Source: Candidatus Bathyarchaeota archaeon (lineage in GTDB: Archaea; Thermoproteota; Bathyarchaeia; Bathyarchaeales; DTEX01). From it: a stretch of 64,000 bases of DNA. Within the stretch, counting starts at the first letter, position 1. Each line of letters begins with the position of its first letter. Shown piece by piece: positions 1-8,289 of this stretch. Made by a program: the position numbers and the translations under genes. The stretch lies in the NCBI GenBank assembly GCA_018396635.1, contig JAGTQE010000006.1, forward strand, positions 25,596 through 89,595, given 5' to 3'. The notes under the pieces are model-generated. The model was not told where the DNA came from, made no database searches, and worked only from the letters and a program-made list of their open reading frames with translations.

Positions 1-57
1 CCGCTCCCGCATGATGGTTGCAGGCGCCCTGGAGGACGCAGGGGTAGGAGGGTGTAA
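1..57 (+). CDS. rps11: Ribosomal protein S11 (uS11), C-terminal fragment cut by the window edge
   Basis: The first 57 bases read in frame 1 as a short basic tail ending in a TAA stop. It contains PHDGCRRP and then an Arg/Gly-rich end, which matches the conserved C-terminus of S11 (family form PHNGCRPPKRRRV). S11 sits in the platform of the small ribosomal subunit and binds 16S rRNA. The gene lies directly before rpoD, the usual archaeal order (rps13-rps4-rps11-rpoD). Only 18 codons are inside the window, so the call rests on motif and synteny. Confidence 0.85.
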   Translation, partial: PLPHDGCRRPGGRRGRRV

Positions 58-165
58 TTATATTTTTATTGAGTTTTCGCTGAGGAAAGAAAGATTGAAA
101 TACTTCCCTTATCTCTTATGTGGGGAGCGTAGTGCCAGTCAACATTATTGGTAGAGGATTGGGCT

Positions 166-981
166 ATGCGTGTAACGCTGCTTGAAAAGACTGATTTAAC
201 GGCGCGTTTTATAGTTGAGGGTATAAACCCTCCATTAGCCAATACCCTAAGAAGGATAATTCTCTCAGAAGTCCCAACGATGGCTATAGATGACATCGTT
301 ATATATGAGAATTCATCGGTCCTGCATGATGAGATTCTGGCGCTTAGACTCGGTTTAATCCCCCTCAAAACAGATCTAGACACATATAATCTTCCGGAAA
401 AATGCAGTTGTAGGAGTGAGCTGGGGTGCCCCCTATGCAGGGTTGTCCTGACGCTTAATGTTGAGGCGAAAGGCGGTGTTCGCACAGTTTACTCAGGCGA
501 TCTCGTCTCAGAAAACCCGAATATTGTTCCCGTAAGTGAAAAGATACCAATAGTTAAGCTTGCATCCGGACAGAAAATAATGCTTGAGGCCTACGCTAGG
601 CTTGGGAGGGGTAAGGATCATGCTAAGTGGCAGCCAGTTTCAGCCTGTACCTATAGATATAAACCGATAATAAAGATAGATTATGCTAGATGTGATGGGT
701 GCGGAAGGTGTGCTGAAATATGTCCGAGAAGGGTTCTGGCTAAGGAGGGAAACAAGATAGTTATTGTTAGGGAGATGGAGTGCACCTTATGTATGGATTG
801 CGTTAGGGCTTGCGAAGTTAAGCCTCCGCCAATACAGATAAGCTGGGATAACACCACATTCATCTTTTATGTTGAGTCAACGGGATCCTTACCGGTTGAG
901 CGCATAATCCTTGAAGCCCTGAAAATCTATGAGGAAAAGTTTACCGAGTTTATGAGGCTACTTGAGGGATTGGGGGTATGA
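166..981 (+). CDS. rpoD: DNA-directed RNA polymerase subunit D (Rpo3) with two ferredoxin-type Fe-S motifs
   Basis: This is the archaeal homologue of bacterial alpha and eukaryotic Rpb3. It pairs with subunit L and seeds polymerase assembly. The N-terminal dimerisation segment is recognisable (NTLRRIILSEVP), followed by the insert domain with a Cys-rich stretch (CSCRSELGCPLC). Around residues 170-215 there are two full C-x2-C-x2-C-x3-C motifs (CDGCGRCAEIC and CTLCMDCVRAC), so two [4Fe-4S] clusters are possible. The ORF track opens at a TTG (148). I prefer ATG 166 because a GAGG lies nine bases upstream and the protein then begins MRVTLLEK, like the family. The stop overlaps the start of rpl18e. 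Confidence 0.95.
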   Translation: MRVTLLEKTDLTARFIVEGINPPLANTLRRIILSEVPTMAIDDIVIYENSSVLHDEILALRLGLIPLKTDLDTYNLPEKCSCRSELGCPLCRVVLTLNVEAKGGVRTVYSGDLVSENPNIVPVSEKIPIVKLASGQKIMLEAYARLGRGKDHAKWQPVSACTYRYKPIIKIDYARCDGCGRCAEICPRRVLAKEGNKIVIVREMECTLCMDCVRACEVKPPPIQISWDNTTFIFYVESTGSLPVERIILEALKIYEEKFTEFMRLLEGLGV

Positions 982-1340
982 GGAGAGTAAAGTCAACAAA
1001 CCCTAATCTAATAAGACTATTATATATTCTGAGGAAGGCTGCCATAAAGAATAAGGCTGCAGTATGGAGGGCTATAGCCGAATACCTCTCTAAGCCACGG
1101 AGGAAGCGTATAGCGGTTAACCTTAGCCGCATAAACCGCTACACTCAAGAGGGGGATGTGGTAGTTGTCCCCGGGAAAGTTTTAGGCTCCGGGGTTCTCA
1201 CGCATCCAGTCACGATTGCAGCCTTCGCCTTCTCCAGGCAAGCCCGCCAAAAAATAATCAGCGTTAAGGGGAAATGTTTATCCATACCTGAGCTCATAGA
1301 ATTGAACCCTAAAGGCTCAAATGTTAAAATAATTGGGTGA
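978..1340 (+). CDS. rpl18e: 50S ribosomal protein L18e
   Basis: A 120-residue protein of the archaeal/eukaryotic L18e (eL18) family, a large-subunit protein with the L15-like fold. Family features are the N-terminal KSTNPNLIRLL segment, the VVVPGKVLGSG motif and a basic central region. Length is normal. Its ATG overlaps the rpoD stop by four bases, so the two are translationally coupled. It precedes rpl13, as in most archaeal genomes. Confidence 0.95.
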   Translation: MRRVKSTNPNLIRLLYILRKAAIKNKAAVWRAIAEYLSKPRRKRIAVNLSRINRYTQEGDVVVVPGKVLGSGVLTHPVTIAAFAFSRQARQKIISVKGKCLSIPELIELNPKGSNVKIIG

Positions 1341-1783
1341 TGGTGCTGTTGGGAGCGCAAATCGGTGAAAGAGTAACCATAATTGACGCTAAGGGCTTAA
1401 TTCTTGGGAGGATGGCTAGCATCCTTGCTAAAAGGCTGCTCAATGGGGAGAGGATTATAGTTGTGAATGCTGGAGACGCTGTGATATCCGGTGATAAGCA
1501 TATGTTGATAAGGCAATACCATGAGTATCTCCAAATAGGTCATCCTGGTAAGGGACCGTTACATGCTAGGAGACCCGACCGAATAGTTAAGCGTGCCATA
1601 CGCGGCATGCTGCCATACAAGCAGCCTCGTGGGAGGGAAGCCCTGAAGAGGCTGAGGGTTTATGTCGGTGTTCCAGATGAGCTTAAGGGTAAGCCTATGG
1701 AGACTATTCCTGAAGCCGATGCTAGCAGGCTTAGGGGGCCACGTATAACAGTATCCGAGCTATCTAAACATATTATGGGTTAG
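1337..1783 (+). CDS. rpl13: 50S ribosomal protein L13 (uL13)
   Basis: A 148-residue uL13 protein of the large subunit. Recognisable parts are IIDAKGLILGRMAS near the N-terminus, the VVNAGDAVISG segment and RAIRGMLPYKQPRG in the middle. Possible starts are GTG 1337, ATG 1340 and GTG 1343. All overlap or abut the rpl18e stop, and the first is used here. It sits between rpl18e and rps9, the standard archaeal order. Confidence 0.94.
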   Translation: MMVLLGAQIGERVTIIDAKGLILGRMASILAKRLLNGERIIVVNAGDAVISGDKHMLIRQYHEYLQIGHPGKGPLHARRPDRIVKRAIRGMLPYKQPRGREALKRLRVYVGVPDELKGKPMETIPEADASRLRGPRITVSELSKHIMG

Positions 1784-1795
1784 TGGGAGGCGTAT

Positions 1796-2218
1796 ATGAT
1801 GCCAGCTCCAGTAACTAAAAAGATTTTGGTCGTGAGCGGTAAGAGGAAGACGGCTATAGCCAGAGCTGTTGTTAAGCCTGGAATGGGTAGAATCCGCATC
1901 AATAATATACCATTAGAAATATATGAGCCTGAGATTGCGCGCCTAAAGATTCTTGAGCCGCTCATAGAGGCGGGGGAGGAGGTTTGGAAGGAGTTAGATA
2001 TAAATGTTGATGTTAGGGGAGGGGGTTTTATGGGCCAAGCTGAGGCTGCTAGGATGGCAATTGCGAGGGCGCTTGTAAAGTGGACTAAAAGTGCGGCGCT
2101 GAAATCTGCTTTCCTCAGGCTTGACAGGACATTGTTGGCTGGCGATCCGAGGAGGAAGGAGCCCAAAAAGTATGGTGGGCCGGGAGCTAGAGCTAGAGAC
2201 CAGAAGAGTTATAGGTGA
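1796..2218 (+). CDS. rps9: 30S ribosomal protein S9 (uS9)
   Basis: A 140-residue uS9 protein of the small-subunit head. Its C-terminal tail normally reaches the P-site tRNA. Diagnostic parts are [11 protein letters not shown], the [14 protein letters not shown] motif and the basic C-terminal end [21 protein letters not shown] precedes the ATG pair at 1796/1799, and either could be used. It is twelve bases after rpl13 in the same operon. Confidence 0.95.
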   Translation: MMPAPVTKKILVVSGKRKTAIARAVVKPGMGRIRINNIPLEIYEPEIARLKILEPLIEAGEEVWKELDINVDVRGGGFMGQAEAARMAIARALVKWTKSAALKSAFLRLDRTLLAGDPRRKEPKKYGGPGARARDQKSYR

Positions 2219-2256
2219 AATATCATCTTATTTATTTCTCAAGAAGGAATGATTAT

Positions 2257-2475
2257 ATGATAATACCGGTCAGATGCTTCACATGTGGCAAACTTATAGG
2301 GGATAAGTGGGAGGAGTTCGCTAGAAGAGTTAAGAGTGGAGAGCATCCTGGAAAAGTTTTAGATAGTTTAGGCCTAACACGCTACTGCTGTAGACGTATG
2401 CTCCTCTCACACGTCGAGATAATAGACGATATAATAAAGTTTTATGAGAAGATGGCTGAATTTAAGGAGGAGTAA
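2257..2475 (+). CDS. rpoN: DNA-directed RNA polymerase subunit N (Rpo10)
   Basis: A 72-residue zinc-binding polymerase subunit, homologue of eukaryotic Rpb10, which holds the D/L platform to the large subunits. It starts [12 protein letters not shown] and has the second cysteine pair in RYCCRRM, the unusual CX2C...CC zinc site of the family. The ORF track begins upstream at GTG 2215. I use ATG 2257 because a purine-rich AAGAAGGA lies just before it and the protein then has the exact family N-terminus. The stop overlaps the eno start. The rpoK gene that often follows rpoN in archaea is not between rpoN and eno. Confidence 0.95.
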   Translation: MIIPVRCFTCGKLIGDKWEEFARRVKSGEHPGKVLDSLGLTRYCCRRMLLSHVEIIDDIIKFYEKMAEFKEE

Positions 2476-3731
2476 TGCGTATGTCGACAGTAATTGAGGA
2501 TGTTAAAGCCAGAAAAATATTTAATAGTAGAGGGGAGGCGACAATAGAGGTTGAGATAACGACGGCAGACGGCTTCGGCGTGGCTTCAGCACCTAGCGGC
2601 GCAAGTAAGGGTAAGGCTGAGGCCATAGCGTATCCGCCAGGCGGTGTTGACGAAGCCATAAGGAAAGTTGAGGAGCTCATAGCACCCGAGCTCATAGGGA
2701 TGAACGCCGATGACCAGGAGGAGATAGACAACCTCCTACGCGAGGTAGATGGTACTAAAAACTTCGCGAACATTGGCGGAAATACGGCTTATGCGGTCTC
2801 GCTGGCAGCTGCCGACGCCGCAGCCAACTCTTATAATATGCCGCTCTTTCAGTATCTAGGCGGCTACTTTGCATGTCAACTGCCATATCCGCTTGGAAAC
2901 GTCCTCGGGGGCGGGAGGCACGCTCTAGGGAAGGCCCCAGACATACAGGAGTTCCTCGTCTTGCCGGTTGGAGCCCCAAACTTCATGGCTGCGGCTGAGG
3001 CTAACGTTAGGGTTCATAGAAAGGTTAGGGATATACTTGCCAAGGTGGATCCATATTTCACTGGTGGGAAGGGAGATGAGGGCGCGTGGGCTCCAACATT
3101 AACTAATGAGAAGGCGCTTGAGGTTGTTGTGAGGGCTTGTGAGGAGGTTTCGAGCGAGGTTGGCTTTGAGTGTAGAGTTGGGCTTGACGTTGCATCATCA
3201 TCGCTATGGGATCCTGAAAAGCAGCGGTACATTTACGTTAATGAGGGTGTTGAGAGGGATTCTGGTGAGCAGCTTGAGTACATACTGAGCCTTATCAGCA
3301 AGTATAGGTTGATTTATGTTGAAGACCCGTTCCATGAGGAGGACTTTGAAAGCTTTAGGGAGCTCACATCTAAGGTTAGGGGCTGTCTTATATGTGGGGA
3401 TGACCTCTTCGTCACTAGCGAGGAGCGCCTTAAAGTCGGCATAGAAAAGGGTGCGGGAAACGCCATAATAATCAAGGTTAACCAGGTTGGAACGTTAACA
3501 GACACTTGGAGGACTATTAGGCTCGCTAAGGAGAATAACTATGTGCCAATAGTCTCACATAGATCTGGTGAGACAACATCCTTCCACATAGCGCATATAG
3601 CGGTAGGCCTAGGATGCCCAATTATAAAAACTGGTGTTGTGGGCGGGGAGCGCATAGCTAAGATCAACGAGCTAATCTATATTGAGGAGATCCTGGGAGA
3701 GAAGGCTAAGATGGCTAGGCTGAAGATTTAA
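2475..3731 (+). CDS. eno: Enolase (phosphopyruvate hydratase)
   Basis: Interconverts 2-phosphoglycerate and phosphoenolpyruvate in glycolysis and gluconeogenesis in the cytoplasm. The 418-residue length is typical. Seen are the N-terminal ARKIFNSRGEATIEVE, the SGASKGK loop, metal-ligand segments around GLDVASSS, YVEDPFHEED and GDDLFVT, the catalytic-lysine region IIIKVNQVGTLT, and SHRSGETT near the C-terminus. The ATG overlaps the rpoN stop by one base. Linkage of eno to this ribosomal/RNA polymerase operon and to rps2 is conserved in archaea. Confidence 0.97.
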   Translation: MRMSTVIEDVKARKIFNSRGEATIEVEITTADGFGVASAPSGASKGKAEAIAYPPGGVDEAIRKVEELIAPELIGMNADDQEEIDNLLREVDGTKNFANIGGNTAYAVSLAAADAAANSYNMPLFQYLGGYFACQLPYPLGNVLGGGRHALGKAPDIQEFLVLPVGAPNFMAAAEANVRVHRKVRDILAKVDPYFTGGKGDEGAWAPTLTNEKALEVVVRACEEVSSEVGFECRVGLDVASSSLWDPEKQRYIYVNEGVERDSGEQLEYILSLISKYRLIYVEDPFHEEDFESFRELTSKVRGCLICGDDLFVTSEERLKVGIEKGAGNAIIIKVNQVGTLTDTWRTIRLAKENNYVPIVSHRSGETTSFHIAHIAVGLGCPIIKTGVVGGERIAKINELIYIEEILGEKAKMARLKI

Positions 3732-3752
3732 AGTTTATGGGGATGATGTGTA

Positions 3753-4418
3753 TTGGCATCCGAGGATAAGGTTAAGGATGAGGTTGGAGCTGCTGTTGAA
3801 GGCCTCCTTATACCGCAAGAGGTTCTCCTCTCAGCTGGGGTACATATTGGAACAAAAATTAAGACGAGGGATATGGAGCAATTCATTTATAAGGTTAGGG
3901 GAGACGGCCTATTCGTCCTAGACATAAAGAAGATTGATGAGCGGATAAGAATAGCTGCAAAGTTTCTGAGCAGATTCGACCCACCGAAGATCGTGGCCAC
4001 GGCTGCTAGACTCTATGCCCGCGAACCAGTCGCCAAGTTCTGCGAGTTCACGAAGGCAACACCCGTACTTGGAAGGTTTGTTCCAGGCCTATTCCTGAAC
4101 CCACTTTATCCCGAGAGGATTGAGCCTGATGTAGTGCTGGTCTCAGACCCCCGCGCCGACGTCCAAGCCATTAGGGAAGCTGTTAAAATTGGTATACCAG
4201 TGGTGGCTTTATGTAGCACGGATAACGACTTTACAAACATCGATTTAGTTATACCAACAAATAATAAGGGTAGGAAAGCCCTAGCAGTCATATATTGGCT
4301 TCTGGCCAGGCAGATTCTGCGGGAGAGGGGTGAGCTCCCACCCAACGGCGACCTACCAGTGCCAATAGAGGAGTTTGAGGTTAAGCTCGTTGAGAAGCCC
4401 CAGCAGGCAACCAGCTAA
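3753..4418 (+). CDS. rps2: 30S ribosomal protein S2 (uS2)
   Basis: A 221-residue small-subunit protein. Family signatures are LLSAGVHIGTKIKT near residue 25, FIYKVRGDGLFVLDIKKID, the GRFVPGLFLNP motif and the DPRADVQAIREA segment. The start is a TTG at 3753, since no ATG or GTG fits better and the hydrophilic N-terminal lead-in (ASEDKVKDEVG) is normal for archaeal S2. It lies 21 bases after eno and appears to close the operon. The next gene is over 100 bases away. Confidence 0.95.
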   Translation: MASEDKVKDEVGAAVEGLLIPQEVLLSAGVHIGTKIKTRDMEQFIYKVRGDGLFVLDIKKIDERIRIAAKFLSRFDPPKIVATAARLYAREPVAKFCEFTKATPVLGRFVPGLFLNPLYPERIEPDVVLVSDPRADVQAIREAVKIGIPVVALCSTDNDFTNIDLVIPTNNKGRKALAVIYWLLARQILRERGELPPNGDLPVPIEEFEVKLVEKPQQATS

Positions 4419-4525
4419 CCAGAATCAATCTAATCAGTTGATTTTTCTTCACCATCCTGAAGCTAATATTATTATAATCCCTTTAGTAAAAGTCTATTTT
4501 AGGATTTAGCCTATGGTGAAGAGAT
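4419..4525 (+). promoter_or_regulatory. Intergenic: likely end of the ribosomal operon and promoter for the MEMO/mevalonate operon
   Basis: This is the first real gap after six overlapping or closely spaced genes. It contains T-rich runs (TTTTTCTTC just after rps2) that could act as an archaeal terminator. An AT-rich stretch, CTAATATTATTATAATCC, could be the TATA element for the next operon, and GGTGAAGAG lies just before the TTG start at 4526. No strong BRE is obvious, so exact positions are uncertain. Confidence 0.35.
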
Positions 4526-5389
4526 TTGTCGCCTAAAGTTAGGTACGCTAAATATGCTGGCAGCTTCTATGCTGGTTCTAGGGAGTCGCTTAAGAGGCAG
4601 ATAGAGGAGTGCTTTAAGCATAGTTTTGGCCCCGGAGTTATTCCAGCTTTATCTGAGAGGGGCCCCAGATCGATAATTGGCTTAATATGCCCACATGCCG
4701 GATACATGTACTCCGGCCCAATAGCAGCTAACGCATATCATCGCCTAGCCTTAGATGGCAGGGTTGATACATTCGTGATTCTAGGCCCAAATCATCAGGG
4801 TATTGGTAGTGGCGTTGCGATAATGGATCAGGGCGTGTGGCGCACACCTCTCGGAGACATTGAGGTGGATGGCGACTTGGCTAGGGAGATTCTTAAGCAC
4901 TCCGATATTATTGATATTGATGAATCGGCGCATGCATATGAGCATTCAATAGAGGTTCAGCTTCCATTCATACAATACATTTATAGTTTAGCCAACATGC
5001 CTTTCAAGTTCGTCCCCATCTGCTTTCTAATGCAGGATTTGGAGACTGCGCGTGAGGTTGGTAGGGCACTGGCCGAGGCCCTGAAGAATAGGAATTCTGT
5101 GATAATCGCTTCAACAGACTGGACGCACTATGAGCCTCATAGCAGGGCATATGAGAAGGATATGGAGGCGATAAACGCTGTCATACGGCTCGATGAGGAT
5201 CGATTTTACTCTATTTTAGAGTCACGTAATGTTACGGCGTGCGGCTACGGTCCAGTGGCAGCATTAATGACAGCGGCTAAGATTATTGGCGCTAGGAGTG
5301 TTGAGCTGCTAAGCTATAAGACCAGCGGGGATATAACTGGAGATAAAATGGCAGTTGTTGGATATGCTGCCATAGTTGTAAGCAGGTAA
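4526..5389 (+). CDS. MEMO1-family protein (AmmeMemoRadiSam system component B type)
   Basis: A 287-residue protein of the MEMO family, related in fold to class III extradiol dioxygenases, whose archaeal function is unsettled. Recognised by RYAKYAGSFYAGS at the N-terminus, the histidine motif CPHAGYMYSGP, GPNHQGIGSGVA, and later HSIEVQLPF and STDWTHYEP. The conserved histidines of the putative metal site are present. The start is TTG 4526 with GGTGAAGAG upstream. The gene sits directly before mevalonate kinase, an association seen in many archaea that hints at a link to isoprenoid metabolism. No adjacent AMMECR1 or radical SAM partner is seen. Confidence 0.88.
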   Translation: MSPKVRYAKYAGSFYAGSRESLKRQIEECFKHSFGPGVIPALSERGPRSIIGLICPHAGYMYSGPIAANAYHRLALDGRVDTFVILGPNHQGIGSGVAIMDQGVWRTPLGDIEVDGDLAREILKHSDIIDIDESAHAYEHSIEVQLPFIQYIYSLANMPFKFVPICFLMQDLETAREVGRALAEALKNRNSVIIASTDWTHYEPHSRAYEKDMEAINAVIRLDEDRFYSILESRNVTACGYGPVAALMTAAKIIGARSVELLSYKTSGDITGDKMAVVGYAAIVVSR

Positions 5390-5404
5390 AAAAGGGGCTA
5401 ACTG

Positions 5405-6409
5405 TTGAAGAGGCTCTCCGTTGCCTCGGCGCCAGCGAAAGTGATCCTATTCGGCGAGCACTTTGTTGTCTACAATAAGCCAGCTATAGTTATGGCGATA
5501 AATATGAGGGCTTATGCAAAGTCCAAGCCTGAGGAGAGTCAGAAGATAATTATTGAGTCTAAGTCAATGAATATTTCCGGAGCCTTTACTATTAGCGGCG
5601 ATTATCAGCCGATCATTGGCGGGTTTGAGGGAAAGGAGAAACTTCTACCAATATATGTTGCCATTAAGAGCATTTTGGAGCGTGCTGGTGAGGAGCGTGG
5701 GGTTAGGGTGGAGATTGACTCAACAATCCCTGTGGCTGCTGGTTTAGGCTCATCGGCAGCCGTCTCTGTTGCGTCTGCAGCAGCTGTAAGCAGCCTCCTC
5801 GAGCTGAATATTAGTAGGGAGGATATTTTTATGGCTGCGCTTGAGGCTGAGAGGATTGTTCACGAGAATCCCTCCGGGGTTGACCCAGCCATATCAACCT
5901 ATGGCGGGCTCATAGTTTACCGTAAAGGTGATGGAATAAGGCGCCTTAGCGTTGATGCGAGATTACCTCTCGTTGTCGGCGATACTGGCATTAAGCGGGT
6001 GACGGGTGAAATGGTTCTTCTAGTTGGGGAGATGAGGAGACGTTACCCGCTGGTTGTGGATAGAATCATGGATTCAGGCGAGGCTATAGTTGATGTGGGG
6101 GTTGAGGCGCTACGGAGAGGCGATCTAAAGACCATAGGGGACCTAATGAACATTAACCACGCCCTCCTATGCGCCCTAGGCCTCTCTAATGAAACTATTG
6201 AGAGGCTTATCCACGCGGCCAGGAGGGCTGGAGCATTTGGGGCGAAGCTTACGGGGGCTGGTGGTGGAGGATGTATGATTGCGTTGTCCCCACCAGATAG
6301 GATTAATTATGTTGTAAGAGCTATTGAGAATGCTGGTGGGAGAGCTTTCATAACTGATATTAGCTTGGAGGGCGTTAGGGTTGAGGTGCAGCAGCCCAAC
6401 AGTGCTTAA
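5405..6409 (+). CDS. mvk: Mevalonate kinase (GHMP family)
   Basis: Phosphorylates mevalonate to 5-phosphomevalonate, the entry to isoprenoid synthesis for archaeal lipids. The 334-residue protein has the three GHMP signatures: substrate/N-terminal motif APAKVILFGEHFVVY, the ATP-binding glycine/serine loop PVAAGLGSSAAVSVA near residue 115, and the C-terminal KLTGAGGGGCMIAL. Catalytic Glu/Asp positions around ENPSGVDPAIS are kept. The start is TTG 5405, 15 bases after the MEMO stop. It heads a run of ipk, idi2 and prenyl synthase genes that overlap one another, so one operon is likely. Confidence 0.95.
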   Translation: MKRLSVASAPAKVILFGEHFVVYNKPAIVMAINMRAYAKSKPEESQKIIIESKSMNISGAFTISGDYQPIIGGFEGKEKLLPIYVAIKSILERAGEERGVRVEIDSTIPVAAGLGSSAAVSVASAAAVSSLLELNISREDIFMAALEAERIVHENPSGVDPAISTYGGLIVYRKGDGIRRLSVDARLPLVVGDTGIKRVTGEMVLLVGEMRRRYPLVVDRIMDSGEAIVDVGVEALRRGDLKTIGDLMNINHALLCALGLSNETIERLIHAARRAGAFGAKLTGAGGGGCMIALSPPDRINYVVRAIENAGGRAFITDISLEGVRVEVQQPNSA

Positions 6410-7181
6410 GATAGGCGGCTCAGTCATAACCTTTAAAGACAGGGCGCTGACGCCGAACTTACCTGCAATTGAGCGGCTTGCCAGAGAAATATCTGAGTCG
6501 CAGGTCTCGCCACTTATAATAGTTCATGGCGGAGGAAGCTTCGGCCATCCTATAGCCGCCGAGTACAAGATAGCTGACGGGTTTAGGGAGTCGGGCCAGA
6601 GGGTAGGTTTCTCTAAAACTCATAACGCCATGGTCTCACTAAACTCCCTTGTGATTGAAGCTTTGCTCAATAATGGTCTCCCGGCGTTTAGCATCGCTCC
6701 ATCTTCATTTATAGTTACGAGAAGTGGGAGGATCCATTACCTTTGTATGGATGTTTTGGGGCAGGCAATTAAGCTCGGCTTCATTCCAGTTCTATATGGA
6801 GACGCCGTCTTCGACTACAGTTATGGCTTCACAATACTGTCAGGCGACCAGATAGTTTCAAGGTTGGCTGTTGAGCTTAACGCTAGCAGAATTATTGTTG
6901 GCGTTGATGTCGACGGCCTATACACGTCGGATCCAAAGATGGATCCTCACGCCCAGCTTATAACTAAGGTAACTGTTAGCGAGTTGAAGGATCTTCTCAG
7001 CAGGATTGGCGGCTCAAGTTTCACCGACGTGACTGGCGGGATGGTGAAGAAGGTGATTGAGTTAATGGTTCCGGCATCGGCCGGCATCGAGGTCCTCATA
7101 ATAAATGCTTTAAAGCCCAATAATGTTTATAGAGCCTTAAAGGGTGAAGAGGTCGTTGGGACAAGGATTATTAAGGGGTGA
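6381..7181 (+). CDS. ipk: Isopentenyl phosphate kinase
   Basis: Phosphorylates isopentenyl phosphate to isopentenyl diphosphate, the terminal kinase of the archaeal alternative mevalonate pathway. The 266-residue protein has the amino-acid-kinase fold: LKIGGSVIT at the N-terminus, IIVHGGGSFGHP, the catalytic-His region, YGDAVFD, VGVDVDGLYTSDP and DVTGGM. The IPK-specific HGGGSFGH pattern separates it from acetylglutamate and UMP kinases. TTG 6381 has GGAGG about nine bases upstream and overlaps mvk by 29 bases. An in-frame GTG at 6402 is an alternative. Confidence 0.93.
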   Translation: MRCSSPTVLKIGGSVITFKDRALTPNLPAIERLAREISESQVSPLIIVHGGGSFGHPIAAEYKIADGFRESGQRVGFSKTHNAMVSLNSLVIEALLNNGLPAFSIAPSSFIVTRSGRIHYLCMDVLGQAIKLGFIPVLYGDAVFDYSYGFTILSGDQIVSRLAVELNASRIIVGVDVDGLYTSDPKMDPHAQLITKVTVSELKDLLSRIGGSSFTDVTGGMVKKVIELMVPASAGIEVLIINALKPNNVYRALKGEEVVGTRIIKG

Positions 7182-8289
7182 GGGCACCGCTAAGAGGACT
7201 GCGAATAGGAAGGAGGATCATTTGAGAATATGCCTTGAGAAGGATGTTGAGGCAAAGAAGATAACTGCCGGGTTTGAGGACGTCTTCCTAATCCATAAGG
7301 CCCTGCCGGAAATAAATTTGGAGGACATAAGGACTGAGACGTTCTTCCTTAACCATAAGTTTTCAGCCCCAATAATAGTTGAGGGAATGACGGGCGGGAC
7401 TGAAAAGTCTGTCACCATAAACGCCGCCATAGCCCAAGCGGTTGAGGAGCTAGGCTTAGGGATGGGCGTTGGAAGCCAGAGGGCTGCTTTAGAAGACCCG
7501 AGCCTTGAGCGGACATATAAAATTGTTAGGGAGAAGGCTCCAAAAGCCTTCCTAGTCTCCAATATAGGTGGACCCCAGCTATTAATGGAAGACAGCATCT
7601 CTAAGATTAAGCGTGCGGTTGAAATGATTGAGGCTGACGCCCTAGCAATACATTTAAACCCACTTCAAGAGGTTGTTCAGCCTGAAGGTGAAAAATTCTA
7701 TGCTGGGATAATAGATAGGATAAGGAGGGTTACTGAGAGGTTGGATGTTCCTATAATAGTTAAGGAGACCGGTGGAGGAATATCAGCTGAGGTTGCTGGG
7801 ATGCTTGAGGATGCGGGCGTCGCCTGCATAGATGTTGCTGGGGCTGGTGGAACAAGCTGGGCGGCTGTCGAATATTATAGGGCTGTTGAGCAGGGGATAG
7901 CCTTCAGCAGGGATCTTGGGTTAATGCTCTGGGACTGGGGTATACCAACCGTTATAAGCTTAATTGAGGTCACACGCTCAACAAGCCTACCAGTTATAGC
8001 GTCCGGCGGCGTGAGGTCCAGCCTAGACATAGCCAAGAGTATAGCTCTTGGAGCCTCCTTAGCTGGGATTGCTAGGCCAGTCCTCCTATCAGCCTCTAGA
8101 GGATACGAAGATGTTAAGAGGATGCTGAGCTCACTCATAGCGCAGCTGAGGAGCGTAATGTTTTTGGTTGGGGCTGACTCAATAGAGAGGTTGAGGAAGG
8201 CGCCTCTAGTAATATTAGGTAGGACGGCTGAATGGCTCAGGGCAAGGGGTTTCAACCCAGATGAGTATGCTAGGAGGAGCTGGGCGTGA
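7144..8289 (+). CDS. fni: Isopentenyl-diphosphate delta-isomerase, type 2 (FMN-dependent)
   Basis: Interconverts isopentenyl and dimethylallyl diphosphate using reduced FMN. It has the TIM-barrel type 2 signature: RKEDHLRICLEKDVEAK near the N-terminus, APIIVEGMTGGT, MGVGSQRAAL, LNPLQEVVQPEGE, IVKETGGGIS, and the phosphate-binding end VIASGGVRSSLDIAKSIALGAS. The start is uncertain. The track's GTG 7144 overlaps ipk by 38 bases, TTG 7156 is in frame, and family comparison suggests the true N-terminus may be only a few residues before RKEDH. It overlaps the following prenyl synthase gene by four bases. Confidence 0.95.
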   Translation: MKRSLGQGLLRGEGTAKRTANRKEDHLRICLEKDVEAKKITAGFEDVFLIHKALPEINLEDIRTETFFLNHKFSAPIIVEGMTGGTEKSVTINAAIAQAVEELGLGMGVGSQRAALEDPSLERTYKIVREKAPKAFLVSNIGGPQLLMEDSISKIKRAVEMIEADALAIHLNPLQEVVQPEGEKFYAGIIDRIRRVTERLDVPIIVKETGGGISAEVAGMLEDAGVACIDVAGAGGTSWAAVEYYRAVEQGIAFSRDLGLMLWDWGIPTVISLIEVTRSTSLPVIASGGVRSSLDIAKSIALGASLAGIARPVLLSASRGYEDVKRMLSSLIAQLRSVMFLVGADSIERLRKAPLVILGRTAEWLRARGFNPDEYARRSWA

